A stretch of DNA of 49,191 nt from an uncultured Eggerthellaceae bacterium (GTDB lineage Bacteria > Actinomycetota > Coriobacteriia > Coriobacteriales > Eggerthellaceae), in assembly GCA_910580205.1 (NCBI GenBank), contig CAJTVP010000012.1, positions 1 to 49,191 on the forward strand, written 5' to 3'. Of the stretch, positions 33,320 through 40,716 are shown in pieces; within the stretch, counting starts at the first letter, position 1, and the number at the start of each line of letters is the position of its first letter. The notes beneath the pieces were generated by a model that searched no databases, had not been told where the DNA came from, and saw only the letters and a list, made by a program, of their open reading frames with translations. Made by a program: the position numbers and the translations under genes.

Positions 33320-33365
33320 CTCAAAATGCAACTTTCATTTTGAGAGCTCGAATCTCATCATGAGA
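33320..33365 (+). promoter_or_regulatory. Sigma-54 enhancer (upstream activator site) of the molybdopterin operon
   Basis: CTCAAAATG (33320-33328) and CATTTTGAG (33336-33344) form a perfect inverted repeat with seven bases between. A second perfect repeat, TCTCAT-C-ATGAGA (33353-33365), follows. They lie 64-109 bases upstream of the -24 element. The left half-site recurs upstream of the activator's own promoter, so the adjacent Fis-type activator is the probable binder. Confidence 0.7.
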
Positions 33366-33428
33366 CGCTTTCTCGCCTTGACATATTTCGTCCACAAAAG
33401 TCTCCCCGTTCGGCAACATCCGGAAAAC

Positions 33429-33444
33429 TGGCACGCTTCTTGCA
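33429..33444 (+). promoter_or_regulatory. Perfect sigma-54 (-24/-12) promoter
   Basis: TGGCACGCTTCTTGCA matches the consensus TGGCACG-N4-TTGCW at every fixed position. The start of transcription should lie near 33456, about 80 bases before the small gene at 33535. It has an enhancer upstream, and the genes for sigma-54 and its activator are adjacent. Confidence 0.88.
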
Positions 33445-33534
33445 ACTCTTTTCGACAAATGCGGATACCAGCCTTATCCGCAGGTGCATCGCGAGTCCGG
33501 CAGAAGGCGTCGGACCCTAGGAGAGGAGGAACGA

Positions 33535-33708
33535 ATGGCAGAGAAGGAGCGGAAGGACCTGGACAAGGATTACCAGCAGAACCGCAAGGACGGCAAGATG
33601 GCCGACCCGGAGAAGAACAAGCATGCCTGGCAGCAGAAAGCCCAGGATGCATCGGGTCGCGACTGGACGAAGCCCCGCCGTCCTGTCCTGAAGGACGGGG
33701 AAGTCTAG
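33535..33708 (+). CDS. Small highly charged protein, first gene of the sigma-54 operon
   Basis: A 57-residue protein with a strong ribosome site (GAGAGGAGG) before ATG 33535. It is very hydrophilic, dominated by Lys, Asp, Glu, Arg and Gln (AEKERKDLDKDYQQNRKDGK), with two Trp and no Cys. It has no membrane segment or signal. It is probably disordered or partly helical. It lies about 80 bases after the predicted start of the sigma-54 transcript and 39 bases before the molybdopterin enzyme gene, so it is made with it. An accessory or chaperone role is a guess from position. No family is recognised. Confidence 0.62.
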   Translation: MAEKERKDLDKDYQQNRKDGKMADPEKNKHAWQQKAQDASGRDWTKPRRPVLKDGEV

Positions 33709-33747
33709 GAATCCATCAGATCAGAGGAATGGAGGAGCAAGAAAGCT

Positions 33748-36102
33748 ATGGTTACCAACGCTAAGCTCACCAACGAGTTGGAAGGCGTCAACAAAGACGT
33801 CTACAAAACCGATTGGCAGTGGCAGGAAGGCGAATACACCGTCACCCGCACTAACATGTGGACGGCGCCTGGTTGCCACAACGGCTGTTCGGTCCTGTAC
33901 TACACCAAGGACAACAAGGTCGAGAAGATCGAGGGCGACCCGCTGTCCCCCTACAACCAGGGACGTCTTTGCATGCGCTGCCTGGACGTCGTTGAGACGT
34001 TCTATCATCCCGATCGCCTGAAGTACCCGCTGAAGCGCGTCGGCGAGCGCGGTGAGAACAAGTGGGAGCGCATCACCTGGGATGAGGCTTACGACGACAT
34101 CGTGAAGCACGTTCGCGAGGTCCAGGAGCAGTATGGTCCTGAGTCCATCGTCTCCATGCAGGGCACCGGCCGCAACATCTGCTGGCAGACCCCGTATTTG
34201 AGCTATGCCGGCTTCGGCAGCCCGAACTTCGTGCTGGGCTTCCTCTCCGGTGACGCATGCTACCTGCCCCGCACCACCATCGGCCACTGCTTCATGGGCG
34301 ACTTCTTCGTGGCTGATATGTCCCAGCACCTTGAGAAGCGCTACGCCGATCCTGAGTATGTGTACCCTGAGTACATCTTCAACATCGGCAACAACGCGCT
34401 CGTTTCCAACGGCGACGGCTTCTTCGGCCACTGGATCGTGGACGTCATGAAGCAGGGCGGCACGAAGCTGATCGTGCTGGATCCCTCTTGCACCTGGCTG
34501 GCCTCCAAGGCTGAGTACTGGCTGCAGGTCCGCCCCGGCACCGACGCCGCTGTGGTCATCTCCATGATCAACACCATCATCGAAGAGGATCTCTACGATC
34601 ACGACTTCGTTGAGAATTGGTGCTACGGCTTCGAAGAGCTGGCGGAGCGCGCCAAGGAGTACCCGGCAGAGCTGGCCGCTGAGATCTCCGGCGTTGACGC
34701 TGAGCTCATCCGTCAGGCTGCTCGCGCTTTCGCGAAGGCCAACCCTGGCACGATCCAGTGGGGCCTCAAGGTTGACCAGACCGTCTGCGGCATCCCGCTG
34801 GGCCAGGCCTGCCTGTCCCTGGGCGCCATCTGCGGCGACATCGACGTCCCCGGCGGCATGATGATCCCCCGTTGCGCCTACGACATCCCGGACTCCTACG
34901 GCTGCGGCATGTGGAACCTCTCTGATGAGATGCTCGGCAAGATGCTGGGCGTGGAGACCTCTCCGCTCCATGCGCTTGGCTTCGACCCCACCGCCAACGG
35001 CGACACGGTCCTCCAAGCCATCGAAACCGGTGAGCCCTATCCCATCAAGATGCTGTTCATCCAGTCCACCAACCCCATCGCGAACATGGCTGCGGATGCC
35101 CCGCGCGTGTACAACGCCATGGTGAGCGTGCCTTACAACGTGGTCGTGGACGTGTTCATGACCCCGACCGCCATCGCTTGCGCTGACATCGTGCTGCCCT
35201 GCGGCATGTCCTCTGAGCGCAACTCCGCTCGCGTGTGGTGGTGGCCGCTGCGCTCCATCGTGAAGGTGAGCGACTACTACGAGGCCAAGTCCGACGAGCA
35301 GATCATCCTGGAGCTGGGCAAGAAGCTGAACCCCAGGCTGTTCCCGTGGGAGACCGACGTGGAGCTCATGACCTGGTGGATCCAGTCCGGCAACCGCTTC
35401 CATGCTGGTTGGCCGCACAAGACCGACGAGACGTTCCCGGAGCTGTGCGAGAAGGTCATCGACTGGCCGGACGACTGGGCTTACCGCAAGTACGAGCTGG
35501 GCTGGCTGCGCGACGACGGGCAACCGGGCTTCAACACCAACACCGGCAAGTGCGAGCTGTTCAACACGCTGTTCGACGCCTGGGGCTTCGATCCGCTGCC
35601 GTACTACGAAGAGCCGCCTGAGAGCCCCGTCTCCACGCCTGAGCTGTTCAAGGAGTACCCGTACGTGCTCACCACCGGCGCCCGCACCTGGGAGTACTTC
35701 CACTCAGAGGAGCGCATGGTCCCGCGTCTGCGTGAATCCCATCCCGACCCGCTGACCGATCTGCATCCGGACACCGCCGCCAAGATCGGCGTGTGCGCTG
35801 GCGACTGGATCTGGGTTGAGAACATGCGCGGCAAGTGCAAGCAGCGCGTTCGCATCAATCCTTCGCTCAAGCCGAACACCGTCCGCTCTGAGCATGGTTG
35901 GTGGTTCCCTGAGCAGGAAGGCGCTGAACCGAACCTCTTCGGCGTGTTCGATTCCAACATCAACAACCTGACGGTTCAGGGCGTCACCGGTCCTACGCTC
36001 TACGGCGCGCCTTACGCCAACCAGATTTGCAAGATCTATCCGGTCACGAAGGAGAACGACTGCTCGCCTTCTGAGATCGTGACCCGCGAGGGAGGTTTCT
36101 AA
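33748..36102 (+). CDS. Molybdopterin oxidoreductase, catalytic subunit (catechol-dehydroxylase-like)
   Basis: A 784-residue DMSO-reductase-family enzyme binding a bis-pyranopterin molybdenum (or tungsten) cofactor. Cysteines 43, 47, 75 and 78 (PGCHNGC and GRLCMRC) are in the N-terminal Fe-S region. The usual first Cys of C-x2-C-x3-C is Ala40, so Cys78 may replace it or the cluster may be altered. Cys171 in GDACYLPR is a candidate metal ligand. Later family parts are LIVLDPSCTWLASKAEYWLQVRPGTDAAV, CGDIDVPGGMMI, LFIQSTNPIANMA and the C-terminal cofactor domain (LTTGARTWEYFHSE, then ADWIW-like GDWIWVEN). There is no Tat signal, so it is cytoplasmic. Gene layout resembles Eggerthella and Gordonibacter catechol dehydroxylases; pyrogallol transhydroxylase is an alternative relative. 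Confidence 0.85.
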   Translation: MVTNAKLTNELEGVNKDVYKTDWQWQEGEYTVTRTNMWTAPGCHNGCSVLYYTKDNKVEKIEGDPLSPYNQGRLCMRCLDVVETFYHPDRLKYPLKRVGERGENKWERITWDEAYDDIVKHVREVQEQYGPESIVSMQGTGRNICWQTPYLSYAGFGSPNFVLGFLSGDACYLPRTTIGHCFMGDFFVADMSQHLEKRYADPEYVYPEYIFNIGNNALVSNGDGFFGHWIVDVMKQGGTKLIVLDPSCTWLASKAEYWLQVRPGTDAAVVISMINTIIEEDLYDHDFVENWCYGFEELAERAKEYPAELAAEISGVDAELIRQAARAFAKANPGTIQWGLKVDQTVCGIPLGQACLSLGAICGDIDVPGGMMIPRCAYDIPDSYGCGMWNLSDEMLGKMLGVETSPLHALGFDPTANGDTVLQAIETGEPYPIKMLFIQSTNPIANMAADAPRVYNAMVSVPYNVVVDVFMTPTAIACADIVLPCGMSSERNSARVWWWPLRSIVKVSDYYEAKSDEQIILELGKKLNPRLFPWETDVELMTWWIQSGNRFHAGWPHKTDETFPELCEKVIDWPDDWAYRKYELGWLRDDGQPGFNTNTGKCELFNTLFDAWGFDPLPYYEEPPESPVSTPELFKEYPYVLTTGARTWEYFHSEERMVPRLRESHPDPLTDLHPDTAAKIGVCAGDWIWVENMRGKCKQRVRINPSLKPNTVRSEHGWWFPEQEGAEPNLFGVFDSNINNLTVQGVTGPTLYGAPYANQICKIYPVTKENDCSPSEIVTREGGF

Positions 36103-36103
36103 G

Positions 36104-36448
36104 ATGGCAGAGAAGTACGGACTTTTCATCGACTACACCTGGTGCACCGCCTGCCGCTCCTGCGTCATGGCGTGCAAGGTGGAGCATGGCTGGAAGGCGG
36201 GCGAGGCGAACGGCATCGTGCTGTTCGAGGACGGCCCAACCATGATGGCCAACGGCAAGTATGAGTACAACAACCTGCCGGTGTTCACGTCCCAGTGCGA
36301 TCTGTGCGCTGACCGCACGGCCATGGGCAAGCTCCCCACCTGCGTGCATCACTGCCAGTCCGCGTGCATGAAGTATGGCACCGTGGATGAGCTGGCGGAG
36401 CTCGTGAAGGAGACCCCGCGCTCCTGGCTCTACGTCCCGGAGCAGTAA
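36104..36448 (+). CDS. Fe-S electron-transfer subunit of the molybdopterin enzyme
   Basis: A 114-residue ferredoxin-like subunit, one base after the catalytic subunit's stop and with GGAGG upstream, so the two are made together. Cys14, 17, 20 and 24 (CTACRSCVMAC) form one [4Fe-4S] site. Cys65, 68, 80, 84 and 88 supply a second. It is shorter than usual DmsB/NrfC-type subunits, which carry four clusters. There is no Tat signal and no membrane subunit in the cluster. Electrons therefore probably come from a soluble carrier rather than the quinone pool. Confidence 0.87.
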   Translation: MAEKYGLFIDYTWCTACRSCVMACKVEHGWKAGEANGIVLFEDGPTMMANGKYEYNNLPVFTSQCDLCADRTAMGKLPTCVHHCQSACMKYGTVDELAELVKETPRSWLYVPEQ

Positions 36449-36522
36449 GAAAGACGGCTGGCGGGGGCGGCGTATCCGATTCAGACCGTCCCTGCCAGCT
36501 TTGAGAGACCTAAGGAGAGACT

Positions 36523-36789
36523 ATGTGCTTCAGACCAGCAGCGACGGTGACCATCGTCAAGTGCCTTGAGTGCGGCACGTTCAACAAGCCCACGGATGCC
36601 ACGTGCAAGAAGTGCGGCACTGATCTGGCTGCATCCAAGAAGGCCGCCGAAGATGCCATCGCCGCGAACACGCCCGATCGTCCGGCTGAGATCTCGCTCA
36701 AGCCCCAGGGCCTTGACAACGCCCCCACGGCTCCCGGCGCTCCTCCGAGCGCTCCTGGCGCGCCGAAGGCTCCGGGTGCGCCCAACTAG
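36523..36789 (+). CDS. Small zinc-ribbon protein with Ala/Pro-rich tail
   Basis: An 88-residue protein with AAGGAGAG upstream of ATG 36523. The N-terminal half contains one zinc ribbon of the form CLECGTFN...CKKCGTDL (Cys pairs about 15 residues apart). The C-terminal 30 residues are a disordered repeat of Ala, Pro and Gly (APGAPPSAPGAPKAPGAP). No signal or membrane segment is present. It lies 74 bases after the Fe-S subunit gene and before a second zinc-ribbon gene, so it is probably part of the operon. Its role is unknown; metal handling or protein binding during enzyme assembly is possible. Confidence 0.65.
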   Translation: MCFRPAATVTIVKCLECGTFNKPTDATCKKCGTDLAASKKAAEDAIAANTPDRPAEISLKPQGLDNAPTAPGAPPSAPGAPKAPGAPN

Positions 36790-36859
36790 GCTCATCGAGC
36801 GCTGTGTTCTCGCGTGACAGCCACGTCTTGCGGCTGCGCTTCTGATAAAGGAGGAGCAG

Positions 36860-37234
36860 ATGCCCAATTGCAGGACTTGCAGCCCTTGGTGCCAGCGTTG
36901 CCATAAGAAGGCTGAGTTCAAGTTCCCGGTCGAATGCCCGGATTGCGGGTGGTACAACCCCTACGAACGGGAAGTCTGCGCGAAGTGCGGACGAGTGCTT
37001 GAACACGATGACACCAAGGCGGTCACGCACCTCAATGCAGAGGTGAAGAAAGCGTGCTTCTTCTGCACGCCCTTCGAGAAGCCGCTGTGCGGGGATTGCC
37101 TGAAGGAGGGACGGACGAAGATCTGTCCGGAATGCGGCAGCTACGCCATCAGCTCTCGGAAGGTGTGCAAGAGGTGCGGGCATGAGTTCGAAGATCAGCC
37201 GCCCGCACCTCGCCAGGCGCGCTCCGCTCAGTGA
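36860..37234 (+). CDS. Cys-rich multi-zinc-ribbon protein
   Basis: A 124-residue soluble protein with AAAGGAGGAG before ATG 36860. It is rich in Cys pairs: CRTC...CQRC near the N-terminus, CPDCGWYN...CAKCGRV in the middle, CFFC...CGDC, then CPECGSYA...CKRCGHEF. At least two are classic zinc ribbons, resembling the upstream 88-residue protein. It may bind zinc, or other metal such as an Fe-S cluster. Position between the enzyme subunits and the first carrier points to an accessory role in this pathway. I recognise no named family. Confidence 0.66.
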   Translation: MPNCRTCSPWCQRCHKKAEFKFPVECPDCGWYNPYEREVCAKCGRVLEHDDTKAVTHLNAEVKKACFFCTPFEKPLCGDCLKEGRTKICPECGSYAISSRKVCKRCGHEFEDQPPAPRQARSAQ

Positions 37235-37273
37235 GAGCGGGCACGCAGTCACTCATGGTAGTGGAAAGCCTGG

Positions 37274-37291
37274 AAAGCATCACTGCTTTTC
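37274..37291 (+). terminator. Weak hairpin after the second zinc-ribbon gene
   Basis: AAAGCA and TGCTTT pair around TCAC, with the T run running into the right arm (TTTTC). It is 39 bases after the stop codon. It could partly end transcription before the MFS gene. Confidence 0.3.
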
Positions 37292-37396
37292 AAGCAAAGG
37301 AACGTTTCATCGACCGATAGGAAAGGCTTTCGAAATACCCTGTTTGAAATTATCACGACCCGGCCTTCACAGGCTAGGAACGGGGTTTTAGGCGGG

Positions 37397-37441
37397 TTAT
37401 GGCGACAAGCCATAATTCCCCGGATCTGAAGAGGATCCGGG
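37397..37441 (+). promoter_or_regulatory. Two tandem hairpins before the first MFS gene
   Basis: TTATGGC/GCCATAA (37397-37403 and 37409-37415, loop GACAA) and CCCGGATC/GATCCGGG (37419-37426 and 37434-37441) are both perfect inverted repeats. The second ends just before the ribosome site AAGGAGGGG. They may stabilise the 3' or 5' end of a processed mRNA, or control translation of the carrier. Confidence 0.45.
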
Positions 37442-37457
37442 ATTAAGGAGGGGTACA

Positions 37458-38753
37458 GTGGCTACTCCAACGAACACGAACACAAAGGGTCCCGGCGCTA
37501 AGGCATGGCTGATCGTTCTGGCCATCTTCATCGCGGGCATCGCGATGGCATGGACGCAGAACAAGGTCCTCCCTGTCATCGGCTTGGTCCAGGTTGACTT
37601 GAACGTCAGCGCTGGCGTCGCCGGTTGGATCTCCGGCATCTTCAACGTGCTCGGCATCGTCTTGGCATTCCCGGCGGTGTGGATGGTCCGCAAGTGGGGC
37701 ATCCTCAAGGGCGGCGTGATTTCCATCGCCGTGACGCTGGTCGGCGCCATCATCGGCTTCTTCGCGGGCGACGAGTACATGCTTCTCGCCAGCCGCGTGA
37801 TCGAGGGCTTCGGCATCAGCCTGATCTCCATCATCGCGCCATCCACGATCTCCATGTGGTTCCCATCGAACAAGAGAAGCTTCCCCATGGGCATCTGGAG
37901 CTCTTGGCAGATGGTCGCCATCGCAGGCGGCTTCCTGTTGACCGGCTCCATCATCGGCCCGGATGCGGTGTGGAAGCATATGTGGATCGTGAGCATCATC
38001 TTGCTGGTGCTCGGCCTGATCCTGTTCGCCGCTTTCGTGCGCACGCCACCGGCGGACCAGAACTTCGCTGACGTTGAGGACACCACCGTCAAGGTGAGCC
38101 AGGTCTTCAAGTACAAGGCCGTCTACATCATCGGCCTTGGCGGCGTGGGCTTCGGCGTGGCTATCATGACCTTCGCCACCTGGATCGCTACCTACTGGAC
38201 CAACGCGGCTGGGCTCGACCCTGCGACCGCGAACAGCATCGTGGGGTATGTGTACTTGGCTGAGATCTTCACCGCCATGATCGGCGGCTGGATCCTGACC
38301 CGCTTCAAGGGGCTGGCGAACCGCAAGCGTTTCGTGGCCATCGACGGCATCCTCTACGCATTCGTGTTCTTCGCGGCTTATCACGTGGTGGACATGTGGG
38401 CCATCGTGATCGTCTGCATCCTGTACTGCTGCCTGGAGGGCATCTTCGCGGCTGCCATGTGGACCTTCGCCACTCAGGTCGTGCCGGATCCCCGTCTGGC
38501 CGGCGCTTCCACGGCTCTGTTCTCCATGTTCCTGAACTTCGGCATGATGCTCGGCGGCCCGATCGCTGGTATGATCTTGGATGCGACCGGCGGCATGGGC
38601 TGGGGTTACGTGGCTATCGTAGCCACGGTGGCTCAGCTCATCGGCGGCATCTGCTTCTCCTTCCTCAAGCTTCATGGCGACGAGGAGACCGAGGCTGAGA
38701 TCCTTGAGGATGAGGCCAAGGGCATCGCTCCCCACGGCGGGGAAGAGGCCTGA
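37458..38753 (+). CDS. MFS transporter 1 of the sigma-54 island
   Basis: A 431-residue major facilitator with about twelve membrane helices. The start is GTG 37458 after AAGGAGGGG. The N-terminal half has the MFS signature between helices 2 and 3 (VWMVRKWGILKGG) and RVIEGFGISLISI, then MWFPSNKRSFPMGIW. The central loop holds PPADQNFADVED. The C-terminus is acidic and cytoplasmic. It shares long motifs with the two carriers downstream (AxxQNKVxP at helix 1, SRVIEG, MWFP..KR..PM.IW), so the three are paralogues. It probably imports the substrate or exports the product of the molybdopterin enzyme. Confidence 0.87.
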   Translation: MATPTNTNTKGPGAKAWLIVLAIFIAGIAMAWTQNKVLPVIGLVQVDLNVSAGVAGWISGIFNVLGIVLAFPAVWMVRKWGILKGGVISIAVTLVGAIIGFFAGDEYMLLASRVIEGFGISLISIIAPSTISMWFPSNKRSFPMGIWSSWQMVAIAGGFLLTGSIIGPDAVWKHMWIVSIILLVLGLILFAAFVRTPPADQNFADVEDTTVKVSQVFKYKAVYIIGLGGVGFGVAIMTFATWIATYWTNAAGLDPATANSIVGYVYLAEIFTAMIGGWILTRFKGLANRKRFVAIDGILYAFVFFAAYHVVDMWAIVIVCILYCCLEGIFAAAMWTFATQVVPDPRLAGASTALFSMFLNFGMMLGGPIAGMILDATGGMGWGYVAIVATVAQLIGGICFSFLKLHGDEETEAEILEDEAKGIAPHGGEEA

Positions 38754-38837
38754 GAGCGCGTCTTCTTTCAGCTTCGGCTGTGAACCGGAACTGACGCGGG
38801 GGCGCGCGAGCGCTCCCGCACCCGGACTTAGACATCT

Positions 38838-38895
38838 GGAACCCCTCTGATCTGTATCCTATGGCAGCTCTGCCAGATATGGGCAGAGGGGTTCC
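38838..38895 (+). promoter_or_regulatory. Long inverted repeat before the amidohydrolase gene
   Basis: GGAACCCCTCTG (38838-38849) and CAGAGGGGTTCC (38884-38895) are perfect 12-bp inverted copies. The enclosed 34 bases contain GGCA/TGCC and ATCTG/CAGAT pairs. The structure ends 23 bases before the amidohydrolase start, next to its ribosome site. It could be an RNA element or a large operator. Confidence 0.55.
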
Positions 38896-38918
38896 CTTGC
38901 AGGAAAGCGAGGAATACC

Positions 38919-40583
38919 ATGAAGGAATGGTATCCGGAAGCGGATCTGGTCATACAACACGCGAAGGTCTACACCGTCGCCATCACCGTGGATGAGGTCA
39001 AGGCTGGCAAGCGCGATTTCCCCATCATCGAAGACGGCGGCGTGGCGGCCAAAGACGGCAAGATCATCGCCGTGGGCGCTGCAGCGGATGTGGAGAGCCT
39101 CATCGGGCCGCACACCCAGCTCATCGACGCGGCGGGCAAGGTCGTGCTCCCTGGTTTCGTGGAGAGCCACATGCACTGCACGTGGACCGGCAACAATCTG
39201 CGCAACATCGATTTCCGTCCGCTGACCAAGCGCGACGACGTGAAAGCCATCATCAAAGAGTTCGCTGACAAGACCCCTGATGGGGAATGGATCCAAGGCA
39301 ACAGCTGGAACGAGCTGGTGTGGGATGATCCCACCACGCTCACCATCGAAGAGCTGGATGAGCTCTGCCCGAACAACCCGCTGTTCTGCATGCGCACCTG
39401 CTTCCATACGGCCATGGTGAACACCAAGGCCATCGAGGCGGCGGGCATCACGTCGGCCACGGAGAACCCTGAAGGCGGCACCATCGGCCACAAGGATGAT
39501 GGATCCCTTGACGGCTATCTCTATGAGAACTCCGCGATGGACCTGGTCCAGCGCGTCATCCCTGAGCTCACGGCCGCTCAGCGTGTGGAGAGCATCGAAA
39601 AGGTGGGCGAATACCTGAACAGCCTCGGCATCACGAGCGCCATCGATGCGAACCTCCTGTTCGACCAGATGCGCACCTACCTTGAAGCCAAGAACGAAGG
39701 GAAGCTCTCCTACCGCGCGAACCTCATGTTCTACCTGGATTCCGCCTATGGCGACAAAGAGACGCATCTGCGCCGCCTGGAGGAGATGGATTGCGTCACC
39801 GGCTTCGGCGATGAGATGCTCAAGCTCAATGGCGTGAAGGTCACCCTTGACGGCATCCCGGCCACCTACACCGCGCTCATGCGCGAAGGCTACAAGACGC
39901 GCCCCGATTACTGCGGATCGAGCGTGTGGACCCAGGAGGAGATCTCCGCGTTCGTCTGCAAGGCGCAAGAGCTGGGCTGGCAGTTCGGCATCCATACCAT
40001 CGGCGATGCGGCTGAGGACATGGCTCTGAACGCCTTCGAAGAAGCATCCAAGATCAGCGATGTGCGCCCGCGCCATCACTATCTGATCCACTATCAGTTC
40101 CCCCATGAGGACCAGTTCCCGCGCATGCGCGAGATGAACATCGGCGCCACGGTGCAACCCACGCTCGTCTCCACCATGGGCGAAGCGCCGCAATTCTACG
40201 AAGAACAGGCGCTGCGCATCCAGTCCCCAGGCCTGCTGTTCAAGAACGGCATCGTCTGCGGCGGCGGCTCTGACAGCCCCGTGGTGCCGCCCGATCCCAT
40301 GATGGGCATGTACTACGCCATCACGCGCCTGGATGAGACCACGGGCAACACCCTCTCTGATGGGGATGAGTCCAAGGTCACGCCCATCGAGGCGCTGCTC
40401 ATGTGGACGAAGAACGCGGCATGGTTCCTCCATGACGAGGATCGTCTGGGCTCCATCGAAGTGGGCAATCTGGCTGACATGGTCATCTTCCCTTACGACT
40501 TCATCTCAGGGGATGTCGAAGGGTACCGCACTTGCAAAGTCGAGAAGACCATTCTCGGCGGCAAGGTGGTCTACGAGGCTTGA
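38919..40583 (+). CDS. Amidohydrolase family protein, YtcJ-like
   Basis: A 554-residue metal-dependent hydrolase of the amidohydrolase superfamily, YtcJ/Amidohydro_3 type. ATG 38919 follows AGCGAGGA. The metal site HxH is in VLPGFVESHMHC. Later come GNSWNEL, a typical internal IGHKDDGSLDGYLYENSA, FGIHTIGDAAEDMALNAFE, HYLIHYQF, TVQPTLVS, GGGSDSPVVPPDPM and the closing GSIEVGNLADMVIFPYDF. It has no signal peptide, so it acts in the cytoplasm. The substrate is unknown; such enzymes split amides, carbamates or ring imides. Placed between carriers, it may release or trim the compound handled by the molybdopterin enzyme. Confidence 0.84.
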   Translation: MKEWYPEADLVIQHAKVYTVAITVDEVKAGKRDFPIIEDGGVAAKDGKIIAVGAAADVESLIGPHTQLIDAAGKVVLPGFVESHMHCTWTGNNLRNIDFRPLTKRDDVKAIIKEFADKTPDGEWIQGNSWNELVWDDPTTLTIEELDELCPNNPLFCMRTCFHTAMVNTKAIEAAGITSATENPEGGTIGHKDDGSLDGYLYENSAMDLVQRVIPELTAAQRVESIEKVGEYLNSLGITSAIDANLLFDQMRTYLEAKNEGKLSYRANLMFYLDSAYGDKETHLRRLEEMDCVTGFGDEMLKLNGVKVTLDGIPATYTALMREGYKTRPDYCGSSVWTQEEISAFVCKAQELGWQFGIHTIGDAAEDMALNAFEEASKISDVRPRHHYLIHYQFPHEDQFPRMREMNIGATVQPTLVSTMGEAPQFYEEQALRIQSPGLLFKNGIVCGGGSDSPVVPPDPMMGMYYAITRLDETTGNTLSDGDESKVTPIEALLMWTKNAAWFLHDEDRLGSIEVGNLADMVIFPYDFISGDVEGYRTCKVEKTILGGKVVYEA

Positions 40584-40604
40584 GCCTTTCGCTCAAGCGC
40601 ATCC

Positions 40605-40627
40605 GCCCCGGCCTTCATGGCCGGGGC
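40605..40627 (+). terminator. GC-rich hairpin after the amidohydrolase gene
   Basis: GCCCCGGCC and GGCCGGGGC form a perfect 9-bp stem with loop TTCAT, 22 bases after the stop. No T run follows, so it may slow rather than stop transcription, or protect the upstream mRNA. Confidence 0.45.
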
Positions 40628-40716
40628 CAGACACGTTCAAACATTCGTCGAACCCGCCTCCTTGGTGCCCTTCGAAGCGCATCAAGGAGGAGAGGGCTCG
40701 AAGGTGAGGTTTCAAC

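Larger units (their letters stand above)
33225..33534. other. Control region of the molybdopterin operon
   Basis: These 310 bases carry a hairpin after the activator gene (33264-33297), the inverted-repeat enhancer (33320-33365), a perfect sigma-54 promoter (33429-33444), and the ribosome site GGAGGAAC just before the small gene at 33535. No gene is seen. Confidence 0.75.

Noticed and set aside
33721..35703. A 660-codon open frame on the minus strand opposite the molybdopterin gene
   Set aside because: It is a shadow of the strong GC third-position bias of the plus-strand gene; it is composed of low-complexity Asp/His/Val/Leu runs and matches no family.
37443..40433. Long minus-strand open frames opposite the first MFS gene and the amidohydrolase
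   Set aside because: Both are antisense to clear genes, with His/Asp/Glu-rich or Arg/His-rich composition and no domain pattern.
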